In this document: positions 25,290-32,507 of the stretch, piece after piece
Numbering within the stretch: position 1 is the first letter of the stretch
How the letters are laid out: each line of letters begins with the position of its first letter
Origin: an uncultured Selenomonadales bacterium
GTDB taxonomy: Bacteria; Bacillota; Negativicutes; Selenomonadales; Selenomonadaceae
Length of the DNA stretch: 62,245 nucleotides
Assembly: GCA_937877655.1 (NCBI GenBank)
Contig: CALFJC010000168.1
Span: forward strand, 1-62,245
Direction: 5' to 3'
Notes under the pieces: model-generated
Database searches by the model: none
What the model was told of the DNA's origin: nothing
The model's input: only the letters and a program-made list of their open reading frames with translations
Translations under genes and position numbers: made by a program

Positions 25290-25528
25290 AAGTCTTCGCC
25301 TCCGGTAATTTCGCCGTTGATGAAAGCCGCGCTCATGCAAGCGGGATTAACGTCGTTGCGTTCGTCTCCACAAGAACAATTCAAGAGAGGAGATTTGCTA
25401 AGCTGATTCAAAAAATTTTTGGGTGGCATTTCTTCTCCGGAACAACCGCCCGCCACGTTGTCAAGTTCGTCGTCGGACAATAATGCGTCGGCAAATTTTT
25501 TATCGGCTGATTTTTCGTCTGTTGCCAT
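25286..25528 (-). CDS. Putative RiPP-type peptide with double-glycine leader
   Basis: This 80-residue peptide begins MATDEKSADKKFADALL and continues LSDDELDNVAGG (residues 17-28), the consensus of nitrile-hydratase/Nif11-type leaders, which end in GG before a processed core. The putative core from Cys29 to Phe80 has four cysteines (29, 51, 53, 64), including NCSCGDE. ATG 25528 is preceded by AGGAG; the longer open frame upstream runs through the promoter. It is the first gene of a unit with the VanY-sortase fusion, to which it is translationally coupled. No lanthionine synthetase, YcaO or peptidase-transporter gene is beside it, so the maturation chemistry is unknown and an untailored secreted peptide is possible. 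Confidence 0.68.
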   Translation of the reverse strand: MATDEKSADKKFADALLSDDELDNVAGGCSGEEMPPKNFLNQLSKSPLLNCSCGDERNDVNPACMSAAFINGEITGGEDF

Positions 25529-25564
25529 GATAATCACACTCCTAAAGGAAAAAATTTCCCCTTC

Positions 25565-25594
25565 AGTGTATCCCCCCCCCAGTCGACTTGTCAA
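25565..25594 (-). promoter_or_regulatory. Promoter with G9 tract in the spacer (putative phase-variable)
   Basis: On the minus strand TTGACA (25594-25589) and TACACT (25570-25565) are 18 bases apart, and nine of those bases are an unbroken G run (C at 25572-25580 on the plus strand). Loss of one G would give the optimal 17-base spacing. The predicted transcript begins about 30 bases before the peptide start codon. The -35 box overlaps the stop codon of the upstream gene. Confidence 0.75.
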
Positions 25595-26094
25595 GCACTT
25601 TTTAAAAAATTCCACAGCTCGCCGATTAAATCGTTGACGGTCGAAAAATAATCAGCTTCCTGCGCCAGAGAATTTATTTTCCGTTCCAAAAGTTCGTCCG
25701 TCAAATTTGCGGGGAAAACTTTTTCATCAAGCGTGCCGCAATAATTTTTCAGCGCGTTGTAATGAATGTTGTAGCGATTTTCATAGAGCAGATGAACGAA
25801 ATATTTGCAAAGCCCCGCCTGCAAAGTCGTGAACGTGTCGAAATTCAAATTTGCCCGCCGCTCGACTTCGTTGAGATCGTAAGACGCCCAATTTTCCAAC
25901 GCGGCAACGTTGCGGAAATTTTTTTCATGCTCCAGCTCGGCAATCGCCTTGACGGAAATTGTCCGCATGACTTCAACGAACGGCAGGTTGAAAAAACTTT
26001 TGGTTGCCTCGTCGCAAAACTCGCGCTCTCTGCCCGTCAAATCGCCGCAAGGATTGTACTCCTTAAGATAAAAATTTTTTAGAATATCCTGCAT
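25591..26094 (-). CDS. Hypothetical protein upstream of the leader-type peptide
   Basis: The 167-residue product is not recognised. It is mostly helical, with conserved-looking cysteines (NPCGDLTGREREFC near the N terminus, NYCGTLDEK in the middle) and a C-terminal WNFLKSA. No signal peptide or membrane segment is seen. TTGGAGGGAAT precedes the chosen ATG. Its stop lies inside the -35 box of the next promoter, so read-through into the peptide gene is possible, and it may serve the same system, but nothing in the sequence proves this. Confidence 0.6.
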   Translation of the reverse strand: MQDILKNFYLKEYNPCGDLTGREREFCDEATKSFFNLPFVEVMRTISVKAIAELEHEKNFRNVAALENWASYDLNEVERRANLNFDTFTTLQAGLCKYFVHLLYENRYNIHYNALKNYCGTLDEKVFPANLTDELLERKINSLAQEADYFSTVNDLIGELWNFLKSA

Positions 26095-26123
26095 TTTATT
26101 CCCTCCAAAATTAGCAAAGACAC

Positions 26124-26233
26124 GGGCGCACAGGACGTGCGCCCGCCGGCAACGAAAACAGGATGTTTTCTTGCCGGTCTGAGCCCCTTTTCTTTTGCTT
26201 ACTTTTCTTTTGGGGCTGCAAAAGAAAAGTAAG
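26124..26233. repeat. Three consecutive hairpins between ThrE-like and hypothetical genes
   Basis: GGGCGCAC/GTGCGCCC (26124-26144), CCGGCAA-C-GAAAAC/GTTTTC-TTGCCGG (26146-26177) and CTTACTTTTCTTTTG/CAAAAGAAAAGTAAG (26198-26233, a perfect 15-bp stem) follow each other with only short gaps. The last resembles the palindrome at 14983-15016. No gene is seen between 26095 and 26288. Confidence 0.75.
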
Positions 26234-26288
26234 TTAATAAGCTTTTTCTTTGAAACCTTTCTTTGTGCGCGAAAAGAAAGGAAAAAAT

Positions 26289-27638
26289 TCACTCCTTCGT
26301 TTCGTAAATCTCATTCAAAAGTTTTTCCTGCTTTTCCTTGCTCGCCTGCGCGAAGGATCGGCTGGCAAAAATATTCGGAGCCGCCGCGCCAATCGCTATT
26401 GCCAAAATGATCAACAAAGCGTCAACGCCCGATTGAATCGCCGATAAAAGTTCGTCCAATGTGATTCGGCGAATATTTATCACGGCGAATAAAAATCGGT
26501 AAATCAAAACGCCGGGCACCAACGGAATAACCGCCGGCACAACCAAAACCAATGACGGCGTATGGAGCCAATGAACCGCTTTCATTGCCGTTAAACTTAC
26601 CAAAGTCGCGCCCGCCAATGTTCCGACTGCCGAACTCATTCCAAATTCAAAGACAAGAAAATTTCTCGCGCAAACGCAAATTGCTCCGCCTGCCGCCGCC
26701 GCGTATAAAAGTCTCGGTGGCAGATTGAAAAAAATTGCAAAACTCGCCGCGCCTATTGCCGCCGCCATTGCGAAAAGCAGATAATCACTTTCGGGACGCA
26801 TTGCCAAATTTGTAAAAGAATCAAAGTCCGCCATGCCGATTGCAAAAACAATTCCGAAAGTCATTGCGCCGACAATAACCAGCGTATGCATGATTCGCGC
26901 CGCGCCGCTTATCAGATAAGTATTCAAAATATCGCTCAAAGCGTTAATCATCGGGACGCCGGGCACCAAGAATAAAGAAGCGGCTATCAGCGGATGCCAA
27001 GGCGTTGTCGTCGGCAAAAGATGCGTCAGATAAGCAATAATCGTTGCAGTGAATGCCGCGAAAGTCATCGAGACGTAAGGATTAATTCCGAAACGCTCGG
27101 CGCATTGCATTTGAACAATTTTTCCGAGAATCGCGCTTATCGCCGTGTAAATCGCCGCGTTGAAGTCGCAACCGAACAGCGTACAAAAAGCTCCGCAACC
27201 CGCGCCCGCCGACAAAATCGTAAGCCAATGCGGATAGCGCGGACGTTTGGCGACGGCTTCCAATTCGCCCTTAAATTCGTCCAGCGTGTAATGATCTTTC
27301 AGAGCCCGCCACGTCAACCGACTTACTGCCGAAATAATTTTCATGTTGACTCCGTGCTTCGGACATTTTCGGAAAGAAGTATGCGAATGGTGTTCGTCGC
27401 TGATATTGAGCATCAAAGTCGTATACATTATGTGCAGATGAACTTTATCGGCGGAAATTCCCATGTAAGCCGCAACTCTCTTCATGTCCCGAATAATTTG
27501 CGAAGTATCCGCGCCGTTCTCCATCAGCAACTGACCCACCGTCAAAATCAGCTCCGCCTTTTGTCCGATTTCGGCGAACGCCTCGCGCAAAAGTTCCCGC
27601 TGTTCTTCGTAATAAGTTTTAAAATCGTCATCTCTCAT
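26289..27638 (-). CDS. ThrE-family threonine/serine exporter (fused)
   Basis: The 449-residue protein carries both halves of the ThrE family in one chain. The N-terminal DUF1212 domain starts with a soluble helical part (about 1-125, with GQLLMENGADTSQIIRDM and HHSHTSFR) and continues with membrane segments. The C-terminal DUF3815-type half has further helices (FLVFEFGMSSAVGTLAGATL, PLVPGVLIYRFLFAVI). In many Firmicutes these are two genes. The family exports threonine and serine or related small molecules. Its start overlaps the stop of the NADAR-like gene by four bases (ATGA). Confidence 0.85.
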   Translation of the reverse strand: MRDDDFKTYYEEQRELLREAFAEIGQKAELILTVGQLLMENGADTSQIIRDMKRVAAYMGISADKVHLHIMYTTLMLNISDEHHSHTSFRKCPKHGVNMKIISAVSRLTWRALKDHYTLDEFKGELEAVAKRPRYPHWLTILSAGAGCGAFCTLFGCDFNAAIYTAISAILGKIVQMQCAERFGINPYVSMTFAAFTATIIAYLTHLLPTTTPWHPLIAASLFLVPGVPMINALSDILNTYLISGAARIMHTLVIVGAMTFGIVFAIGMADFDSFTNLAMRPESDYLLFAMAAAIGAASFAIFFNLPPRLLYAAAAGGAICVCARNFLVFEFGMSSAVGTLAGATLVSLTAMKAVHWLHTPSLVLVVPAVIPLVPGVLIYRFLFAVINIRRITLDELLSAIQSGVDALLIILAIAIGAAAPNIFASRSFAQASKEKQEKLLNEIYETKE

Positions 27639-28276
27639 TTGTAAACAATCCTCAAAAAATTTTTCTCGTCGTCAAGTGCCTCGCTCAATAAATTTTGTCG
27701 GCTCAATGAAACAAAAATCGCCGCCGCCTCTGCCTGACAATTTACTTTGCCCCTGTTGGGATTGAAGGCAATGTCCGTGAAGGCGTCGAAATTTCTTTCA
27801 AGCAACTCGTCCGCCAAATTTTTATTCGCCGCCAATGTCGAGACATAAAACCAATTATAAAAGTATGTCTGCGGATAAAGCGGAAAATTTTTCCCTTCAA
27901 AACTGAAGCCGATAAGTGCGCCGCTGTTTTTCAATCGCCCGTCGCTTTTGGCGTAAACGGACGGCTTGCCGATTATGTCCGTGAAAGGTCCGCCGTTTTT
28001 GAAAATTTTGCTTCCTTGAAAAGCCGACTCCAACGAAACTCCTTCGCGAATTTCCAGATTGAACGCGCTCAATTTCACGCCGAGATCGTCCTCGCTCTTC
28101 GTGGAAATTTCCAAAACTTTTTTATCGGGATGAGTTGCCAAATAATTTTCGTGGAGCCCGTGAATATTTTTTCTGACTTTCTCCAATGATCGCCCGTCAA
28201 ACCATTTGAATTGAACTTCGCAACGAGCAAAAAGTTTTTCGTCCGCCGTGACTTCAAAGACAGGTCTTGTCGCCAT
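27635..28276 (-). CDS. NADAR-domain protein, DarT1-antitoxin-like
   Basis: The 213-residue protein matches the antitoxin family paired with the DNA-ADP-ribosylating toxin DarT1. Recognisable segments are MATRPVFEVT, VQFKWFDGRSLEKVRKNIHG, KVLEISTKSEDDLG, LSAFNLEI, ESAFQGSKIFKNGGPFTDI and NCQAEAAAIFVSLSRQN. The family reverses ADP-ribosylation or otherwise neutralises the toxin. No DarT gene is adjacent: the next gene on the transcript is the ThrE-like exporter, and upstream is a GIY-YIG protein. It may therefore be an orphan antitoxin, an anti-toxin against incoming elements, or a housekeeping ADP-ribose protein. Identification is from remembered family motifs only. Confidence 0.62.
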   Translation of the reverse strand: MATRPVFEVTADEKLFARCEVQFKWFDGRSLEKVRKNIHGLHENYLATHPDKKVLEISTKSEDDLGVKLSAFNLEIREGVSLESAFQGSKIFKNGGPFTDIIGKPSVYAKSDGRLKNSGALIGFSFEGKNFPLYPQTYFYNWFYVSTLAANKNLADELLERNFDAFTDIAFNPNRGKVNCQAEAAAIFVSLSRQNLLSEALDDEKNFLRIVYK

Positions 28277-28343
28277 AAAAAATCACCTCCCGCGCAGATT
28301 ATAACACAAGGAGGAGAAATTTTTTATTCGCCGCAGAAAAATT

Positions 28344-28898
28344 TTATTCGGTTTGCCGGACGGGTGCCTTGGCGAAAAGTTCTTCAAGCGGCATGTCGAC
28401 GCCGAGCACTTCTTTAACCTTAATTGCCGACGATATGGTCGGCTCATATTTGCCATTCAACCAACTTGTTGCAGTATTTTGGTGAACACCGAGCATTTGC
28501 GCAAAAGCCGTTCGCGTTATCATTCTTTTATCGAGTTCCGCTTGAAGGCAAGGATAAGCGGTATTTTTTCTGAACTTCAACGACGAGTTAAACACTACTT
28601 CGGGCGACCGCGAAAAAGTAGGATGTTCGCCGCCAAAGGTCATGTTGTAACCATTCGGGTGCTTTGTTCCTAATTCTTTAATCCAGTAAGTTTCACGCTC
28701 ATTCGCAACTTCTTCGGGGCAAATTTCAAGGATTTCCTTTTTGAAATTTTCCCAACCGTACTTGCGAATCGCCTTGGCAAGGTAAGTACTTGCTTTGGAG
28801 TAGTGATGTTGTTTCATACGAAGTTTAAAATTTTTGGTTGCTCCGACGTACCCCAAGCCGGTGATGCGACAAGTCAATTTATAAATCGTTACTTCCAT
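28344..28898 (-). CDS. GIY-YIG endonuclease domain with C-terminal HTH
   Basis: The 184-residue protein begins with a GIY-YIG nuclease domain: IYKLTCRITGLGYVGAT carries the two paired motifs (normally GIYxI and YIG), followed by the catalytic Arg in KLRMKQHH, a His/Tyr-rich helix and ERETYWIKEL with the metal-binding Glu. Then GYNMTFGGEHP, as in homing-type GIY-YIG proteins. Residues 125-175 form an XRE-type helix-turn-helix (RTAFAQMLGVHQNTATSWLN). It is a free-standing gene with its own promoter. It could be a solitary homing-like nuclease or a DNA-repair/regulatory protein; no intron or host gene is seen. Confidence 0.8.
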   Translation of the reverse strand: MEVTIYKLTCRITGLGYVGATKNFKLRMKQHHYSKASTYLAKAIRKYGWENFKKEILEICPEEVANERETYWIKELGTKHPNGYNMTFGGEHPTFSRSPEVVFNSSLKFRKNTAYPCLQAELDKRMITRTAFAQMLGVHQNTATSWLNGKYEPTISSAIKVKEVLGVDMPLEELFAKAPVRQTE

Positions 28899-28952
28899 AG
28901 ACACTCCGCCTTTCGTTGACAGCGCGGCGCGAGCGTGTTAGAATAAAAATGT

Positions 28953-29016
28953 GAAAAGGCTCTGCCGTGCTTAGGATTTTTGTTTAGCGACTTAATCTTA
29001 ACACGCAGAGCTTTTC
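28953..29016. repeat. Inverted repeat overlapping the GIY-YIG gene promoter
   Basis: GAAAAGGCTCTGCCGTG at 28953-28969 pairs with CACGCAGAGCTTTTC at 29002-29016, with two single-base bulges and a 32-base spacer. One arm lies between -35 and -10, the other just downstream of the predicted start, so it may be an operator pair. Confidence 0.55.
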
Positions 29017-29023
29017 CCGTCAA
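28995..29023 (-). promoter_or_regulatory. Promoter of the GIY-YIG-HTH gene
   Basis: On the minus strand TTGACG (29023-29018) and TAAGAT (29000-28995) are exactly 17 bases apart. The spacer itself contains one arm of an inverted repeat (see 28953-29016). Confidence 0.6.
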
Positions 29024-29035
29024 CAAAGCATAAAA

Positions 29036-29072
29036 TAAAAATCGCCCTCCGAAAAACTCGGAAGGCGATTTC
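29036..29072 (-). terminator. Terminator of the aldehyde dehydrogenase gene
   Basis: AATCGCCCTCCGA and TCGGAAGGCGATT form a stem with an AAAAC loop and a T-rich run on the minus-strand side. It lies just after the dehydrogenase stop. Confidence 0.8.
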
Positions 29073-29093
29073 TTCTCGGTTATAAAAGTTTTT

Positions 29094-30581
29094 TCAGTAG
29101 AGACCGCTCGGAGCCTCGCTGAGACTGATATAGATATTTTTCTTCTGCGTGTAAGCATTAAGAATGAGCTTGTGAGTTTCGCGACCGATGCCGGATTTTT
29201 TGTAGCCGCCGAAAGGTGCGCCCGCTCTTAAGTCATTGTAGCAATTAACCCACATTCTTCCGGTCTCGATTGCGCGGGCAACTCTGAACGCTCGATTAAT
29301 ATTTTGACCCCATACGGCTCCGCCCAAGCCGTATTCGCTGTCATTTGCCATTTGGATAACTTCATCTTCGTCATGGAACTTGATAACGACGGCGACGGGT
29401 CCGAAAATTTCTTCGCAAGCAATTCTCATTTTATTATCGACATCGGCAAGCAAAGTGGGTTGCATGAACGCCCCTTTTTCGCCGCCTTCGACAACAGCTC
29501 TCGCGCCGCCCGTGATAACCTTCGCGCCTTCAGCCTTGCCAATTTCTACGTAGTTCAAAATTTTTTCAAGTTGGCGATTGTCAATCTGGCTGCCCATTTG
29601 CGTGTCGGCTTCCCAAGGCAACCCGACTTTGACGCTTTCAAATTTTTCTTTCAGCGCGGCAAGGAATTTGTCGTAAATCGTATCCTGCACAAAAATTCTG
29701 GAGCCCGCACAACAAACTTGCCCCTGATTAAAAAGAATTCCGAGACATGCGCCGTCAATCGCTTTTTCAAAGTTGCAATCCTCAAAATAAATGTTTGCAG
29801 ATTTTCCGCCGAGTTCAAGCGTCGCGGGAATTAATTTCTTAGCCGCCGCGTCTGCAACCGAGTAGCCGACTTCGGTCGAGCCCGTGAATGCAAGTTTGCT
29901 GATGTCGGGATGATCGAGGAGATATTGTCCCGTTTTGCCGCCCGAACCTGTTACGATATTCAAAACACCTGCGGGCAATTCTTTTTCGATAAGTTTCATA
30001 AGTTCAAGGACGCTTAAAGATGTCGTGCTTGACGGTTTGAAAACGATACAATTTCCCGTTGCCAGAGCGGGAGCCAATTTCCAAGCCGCCATCAAATACG
30101 GAAAATTCCAAGGAACAATCTGTCCGACGACGCCGATCGGCTCGTTGAGGATAATGCTCATTGTATTTTCGTCGAGCATGCTTGCCGAGCCTTCTTCTGA
30201 ACGAATGACGCCGGCAAAGTAGCGGAAATGATCCGAGCCCATCGGAATATCAATATTCATTGTTTCGCGAATGGGTTTGCCGTTGTCGAGCGTCTCAATC
30301 ATTGCAAGATGTTCTTTATTCGCGTCGATTATGTCGGCGATTTTGAGGAGAATGGTTGCGCGTTCGACGGCGGAAGTTTTTTTCCAAGCGGGAAAAGCTT
30401 TCCAAGCTGCCTTAACCGCGTCGTCAACGTCGGCTTTGCTTGCGGCGGCAACTTTGCACATGTAATCACCGTTTGCGGGATTGTAAACGTCAAAAGTTTT
30501 TCCGCCTTCGGCGTCGCGCCACTCGCCGCCGATATAAAGTTGATAGCTGTCCTGCCAAATTTTTTTCGGAGCACTTGCCAT
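29094..30581 (-). CDS. NAD(P)-dependent aldehyde dehydrogenase
   Basis: The 495-residue product is a full-length ALDH-superfamily enzyme that oxidises an aldehyde to the acid. Visible are the Asn of the oxyanion hole in IVPWNFPYLMAAWK, the cofactor loop FTGSTEVGYSVA, the general base Glu in LELGGKSANI and the nucleophile Cys in GQVCCAGSR; CEEIFGPVAVV is also present. The overall pattern is that of betaine-aldehyde/gamma-aminobutyraldehyde type enzymes, but the substrate is open. ATG 30581 follows GGGAGGG. It is divergently placed from the His-Xaa-Ser peptide locus. Confidence 0.93.
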   Translation of the reverse strand: MASAPKKIWQDSYQLYIGGEWRDAEGGKTFDVYNPANGDYMCKVAAASKADVDDAVKAAWKAFPAWKKTSAVERATILLKIADIIDANKEHLAMIETLDNGKPIRETMNIDIPMGSDHFRYFAGVIRSEEGSASMLDENTMSIILNEPIGVVGQIVPWNFPYLMAAWKLAPALATGNCIVFKPSSTTSLSVLELMKLIEKELPAGVLNIVTGSGGKTGQYLLDHPDISKLAFTGSTEVGYSVADAAAKKLIPATLELGGKSANIYFEDCNFEKAIDGACLGILFNQGQVCCAGSRIFVQDTIYDKFLAALKEKFESVKVGLPWEADTQMGSQIDNRQLEKILNYVEIGKAEGAKVITGGARAVVEGGEKGAFMQPTLLADVDNKMRIACEEIFGPVAVVIKFHDEDEVIQMANDSEYGLGGAVWGQNINRAFRVARAIETGRMWVNCYNDLRAGAPFGGYKKSGIGRETHKLILNAYTQKKNIYISLSEAPSGLY

Positions 30582-30655
30582 AAAAATTTCCCTCCCAAAA
30601 AATATTTTATACATTATACAGCATTGAAGTTATATCATGTCAAGGAAAAAATTTT

Positions 30656-30802
30656 TTGGCAAGACTTAACAAAATGAACAAGACAATATCAAGCATGGGA
30701 AACAGAATTGAATTCGACAAGAAGATTGAGGATAAGATCAATGCGGTTTATGCGGGGATGACTTCTCACGGCTCGCACAGCCAACACAGCTCCAGCCGTT
30801 AA
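30656..30802 (+). CDS. Putative His-Xaa-Ser RiPP precursor peptide (HxsA-like)
   Basis: This short gene encodes 48 residues if the TTG at 30656 is used (AAGGA lies nine bases upstream), or 42 from the ATG at 30674, which has no good ribosome site. The N-terminal two thirds look like a leader (NKTISSMGNRIEFDKKIEDK). The C terminus, GMTSHGSHSQHSSSR, is a His/Ser cluster with H-x-S units (HGS, HSS), as in precursors of the His-Xaa-Ser system. It is followed after nine bases by an HxsD-like gene and then by an HxsB-like radical SAM enzyme, which is the expected company. The product of the maturation is not known. Confidence 0.7.
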   Translation: MARLNKMNKTISSMGNRIEFDKKIEDKINAVYAGMTSHGSHSQHSSSR

Positions 30803-30811
30803 TTTCGGGCA

Positions 30812-31075
30812 ATGAAAATTAATTTATCCTGCGTGCCGCTTGAAGTGATTCTTTTGACAAAAGATTATTTCGAGGCAGAATACGGCGAAACGTTGACTTT
30901 GAATTACATTGAAAATGGCGTTGAGATTATTTGCAGAGACGCACAGCACGAACAACTCTTTTTGGATGAAATGCACGATTTCATAAAACGCAAAGCCGTC
31001 CTTGAGCGCACGCGGGTCGTTAAGGAAATTATAATCGGGCGAGCCCTTTACGGGTTGGCTGAAAGATGTAATTGA
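30812..31075 (+). CDS. HxsD-like protein
   Basis: The 87-residue protein resembles HxsD, the small conserved partner of the His-Xaa-Ser radical SAM system: a beta-rich N-terminal half (LEVILLTKDYFEAEYGETL, then LNYIENGVEIICR) and a helical C-terminal half with DEMHDFIKRKAVLERT and VKEIIIGRALYG. The last part corresponds to the E-T-x-x-I-R-x-x-I-x-x-A-L/F motif of the family. HxsD may present the leader to the enzyme, but this is not established. A hairpin with a T run lies between this gene and the radical SAM gene, so precursor and HxsD could be made in excess. Confidence 0.66.
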   Translation: MKINLSCVPLEVILLTKDYFEAEYGETLTLNYIENGVEIICRDAQHEQLFLDEMHDFIKRKAVLERTRVVKEIIIGRALYGLAERCN

Positions 31076-31088
31076 ATCAAGAAATTTT

Positions 31089-31115
31089 GACCGTCTGCAA
31101 GGGCGGTCATTTTTT
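31089..31115 (+). terminator. Attenuator-like hairpin between HxsD-like and HxsB-like genes
   Basis: GACCG(TC) and CGGTC form a short GC stem at 31089-31108, followed by ATTTTTT. The ribosome site GGAGG of the next gene begins a few bases later. Partial termination here would keep peptide levels above enzyme levels. Confidence 0.65.
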
Positions 31116-31130
31116 GACGGAGGAAGTAAG

Positions 31131-32507
31131 ATGTTGTTGCCGTTTTATTTCAAGCGTATATCGGAGAACCGTTATTTGGTTTCAAATCTGCTGAGGAAAT
31201 TTCAATTTGTCGACAAAGCACAACTTGAAAAACTTTGCACGGGAGAGTTTGACGAGCCTTTGAAAGATTTTTTTTCGTCGGAGGCGGAGCTTGATTCGTC
31301 TGTTGAAAAGTATCGAAAAAATAATTTGGGGCTTTTTCACGGGACGACTTTACATATTTTTGTTTTAACGCTTGCTTGCAATTTGAATTGTCTTTATTGC
31401 CAAGCGGAATATGATCGCGGCGATAAAACTTTTATGAGTTTGGAGACTGCGCGGCGGGCGGTTGAGTTTGCGCTGTCATCGCCGGAAGAAGAATTGACTT
31501 TTGAATTTCAAGGCGGCGAACCGTTGCTGAACTTCAAAACGTTGAAGGCGATTATAGAATATGCCGATGAGCGGCGCGGCAATAAAATTATAAATTTTTC
31601 ACTGGTCACGAATGCGCAGGCAATGACGGAAGAAATTTTAAATTATTTGGCGTCGCGGGAAGTGAGAATTTCTTTTTCGATTGACGGACCGAAATTTATT
31701 CACGATGCCAATCGCCCGACAAAAGACGGTTCGTCAAATTTCGACAGAGTTTTTTACCGGTTTAAGAGGGCTCGCGTCTTATATGCCAATAAAAATTTTG
31801 TAACTGCTCTTCAGACGATGACACGCTTATCTTTGGCACATGCGAAAGAAATTGTAGATTTTTACTGTGAGCTTGGCGTTAAACAAATTTCTCTTCGGGA
31901 ACTGTCGCCGTTCGGGCGCGTCGGAAAAAATTTTGATAAAATTGCTTACACGCCGCAGGAGTTTCTAAAATTTTATCGCGAGTGCATGGATTACATAATT
32001 GCACTTAATCTCGCGGGCAAGACGGAATTAACAGAGTCTCTTTCAAAAATAATTTTGCAAAAGATTTTTGGGAGATATGTCGTGAATTATCCCGATTTAC
32101 GTTCTCCTTGCGGCGCGACAACAGGGCAGATTGCTTATAATTGGAACGGAAACATTTATACTTGCGATGAAGGGCGCATGATGTCTAATCGCGGTGTGGA
32201 AAATTTTTGTGTCGGCAACGTCTTTAAAAATTCCTACCGTGATTGCCTGCTGTCGGAGGCAACCTGCGCGGCTTGCAACGCTTCTTGTGTCGAAACAAAT
32301 CTTTCATGCGAAAGTTGTGTTTACAATCCGATTTGCGGGCTGTGTCCTGTCTACAGCTTTTTCACGCAGGGAGATTATGTCGGCGTGCCCGTCAAGCAGG
32401 CGCGTTGTCGAATTCTGCAAGGAATTTATCAATATTTGATCGAGTGGATTTACTCCGAAGACGCGGCGAAAAAATCTCTGTGTAAACGTTGGGAAAACGA
32501 ACTTTGA
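31131..32507 (+). CDS. HxsB-like radical SAM/SPASM peptide maturase
   Basis: The 458-residue enzyme has an N-terminal strand-rich region (FYFKRISENRYLVSN), then the radical SAM cluster motif CNLNCLYCQ (Cys83, Cys87, Cys90), FEFQGGEPLLNF and SFSIDGP. The C-terminal SPASM domain carries the expected cysteines (PCGATTGQ, YTCDEGR, CAACNASC, CESCVYNPICGLCPV) and ends with FTQGDYVG. The pattern fits HxsB, the maturase of the His-Xaa-Ser system, which normally pairs with a second radical SAM enzyme, HxsC. No HxsC is visible here. A GGAGG site precedes the ATG. The chemistry on the peptide (cross-link or other C-H functionalisation) is unknown. Confidence 0.78.
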   Translation: MLLPFYFKRISENRYLVSNLLRKFQFVDKAQLEKLCTGEFDEPLKDFFSSEAELDSSVEKYRKNNLGLFHGTTLHIFVLTLACNLNCLYCQAEYDRGDKTFMSLETARRAVEFALSSPEEELTFEFQGGEPLLNFKTLKAIIEYADERRGNKIINFSLVTNAQAMTEEILNYLASREVRISFSIDGPKFIHDANRPTKDGSSNFDRVFYRFKRARVLYANKNFVTALQTMTRLSLAHAKEIVDFYCELGVKQISLRELSPFGRVGKNFDKIAYTPQEFLKFYRECMDYIIALNLAGKTELTESLSKIILQKIFGRYVVNYPDLRSPCGATTGQIAYNWNGNIYTCDEGRMMSNRGVENFCVGNVFKNSYRDCLLSEATCAACNASCVETNLSCESCVYNPICGLCPVYSFFTQGDYVGVPVKQARCRILQGIYQYLIEWIYSEDAAKKSLCKRWENEL

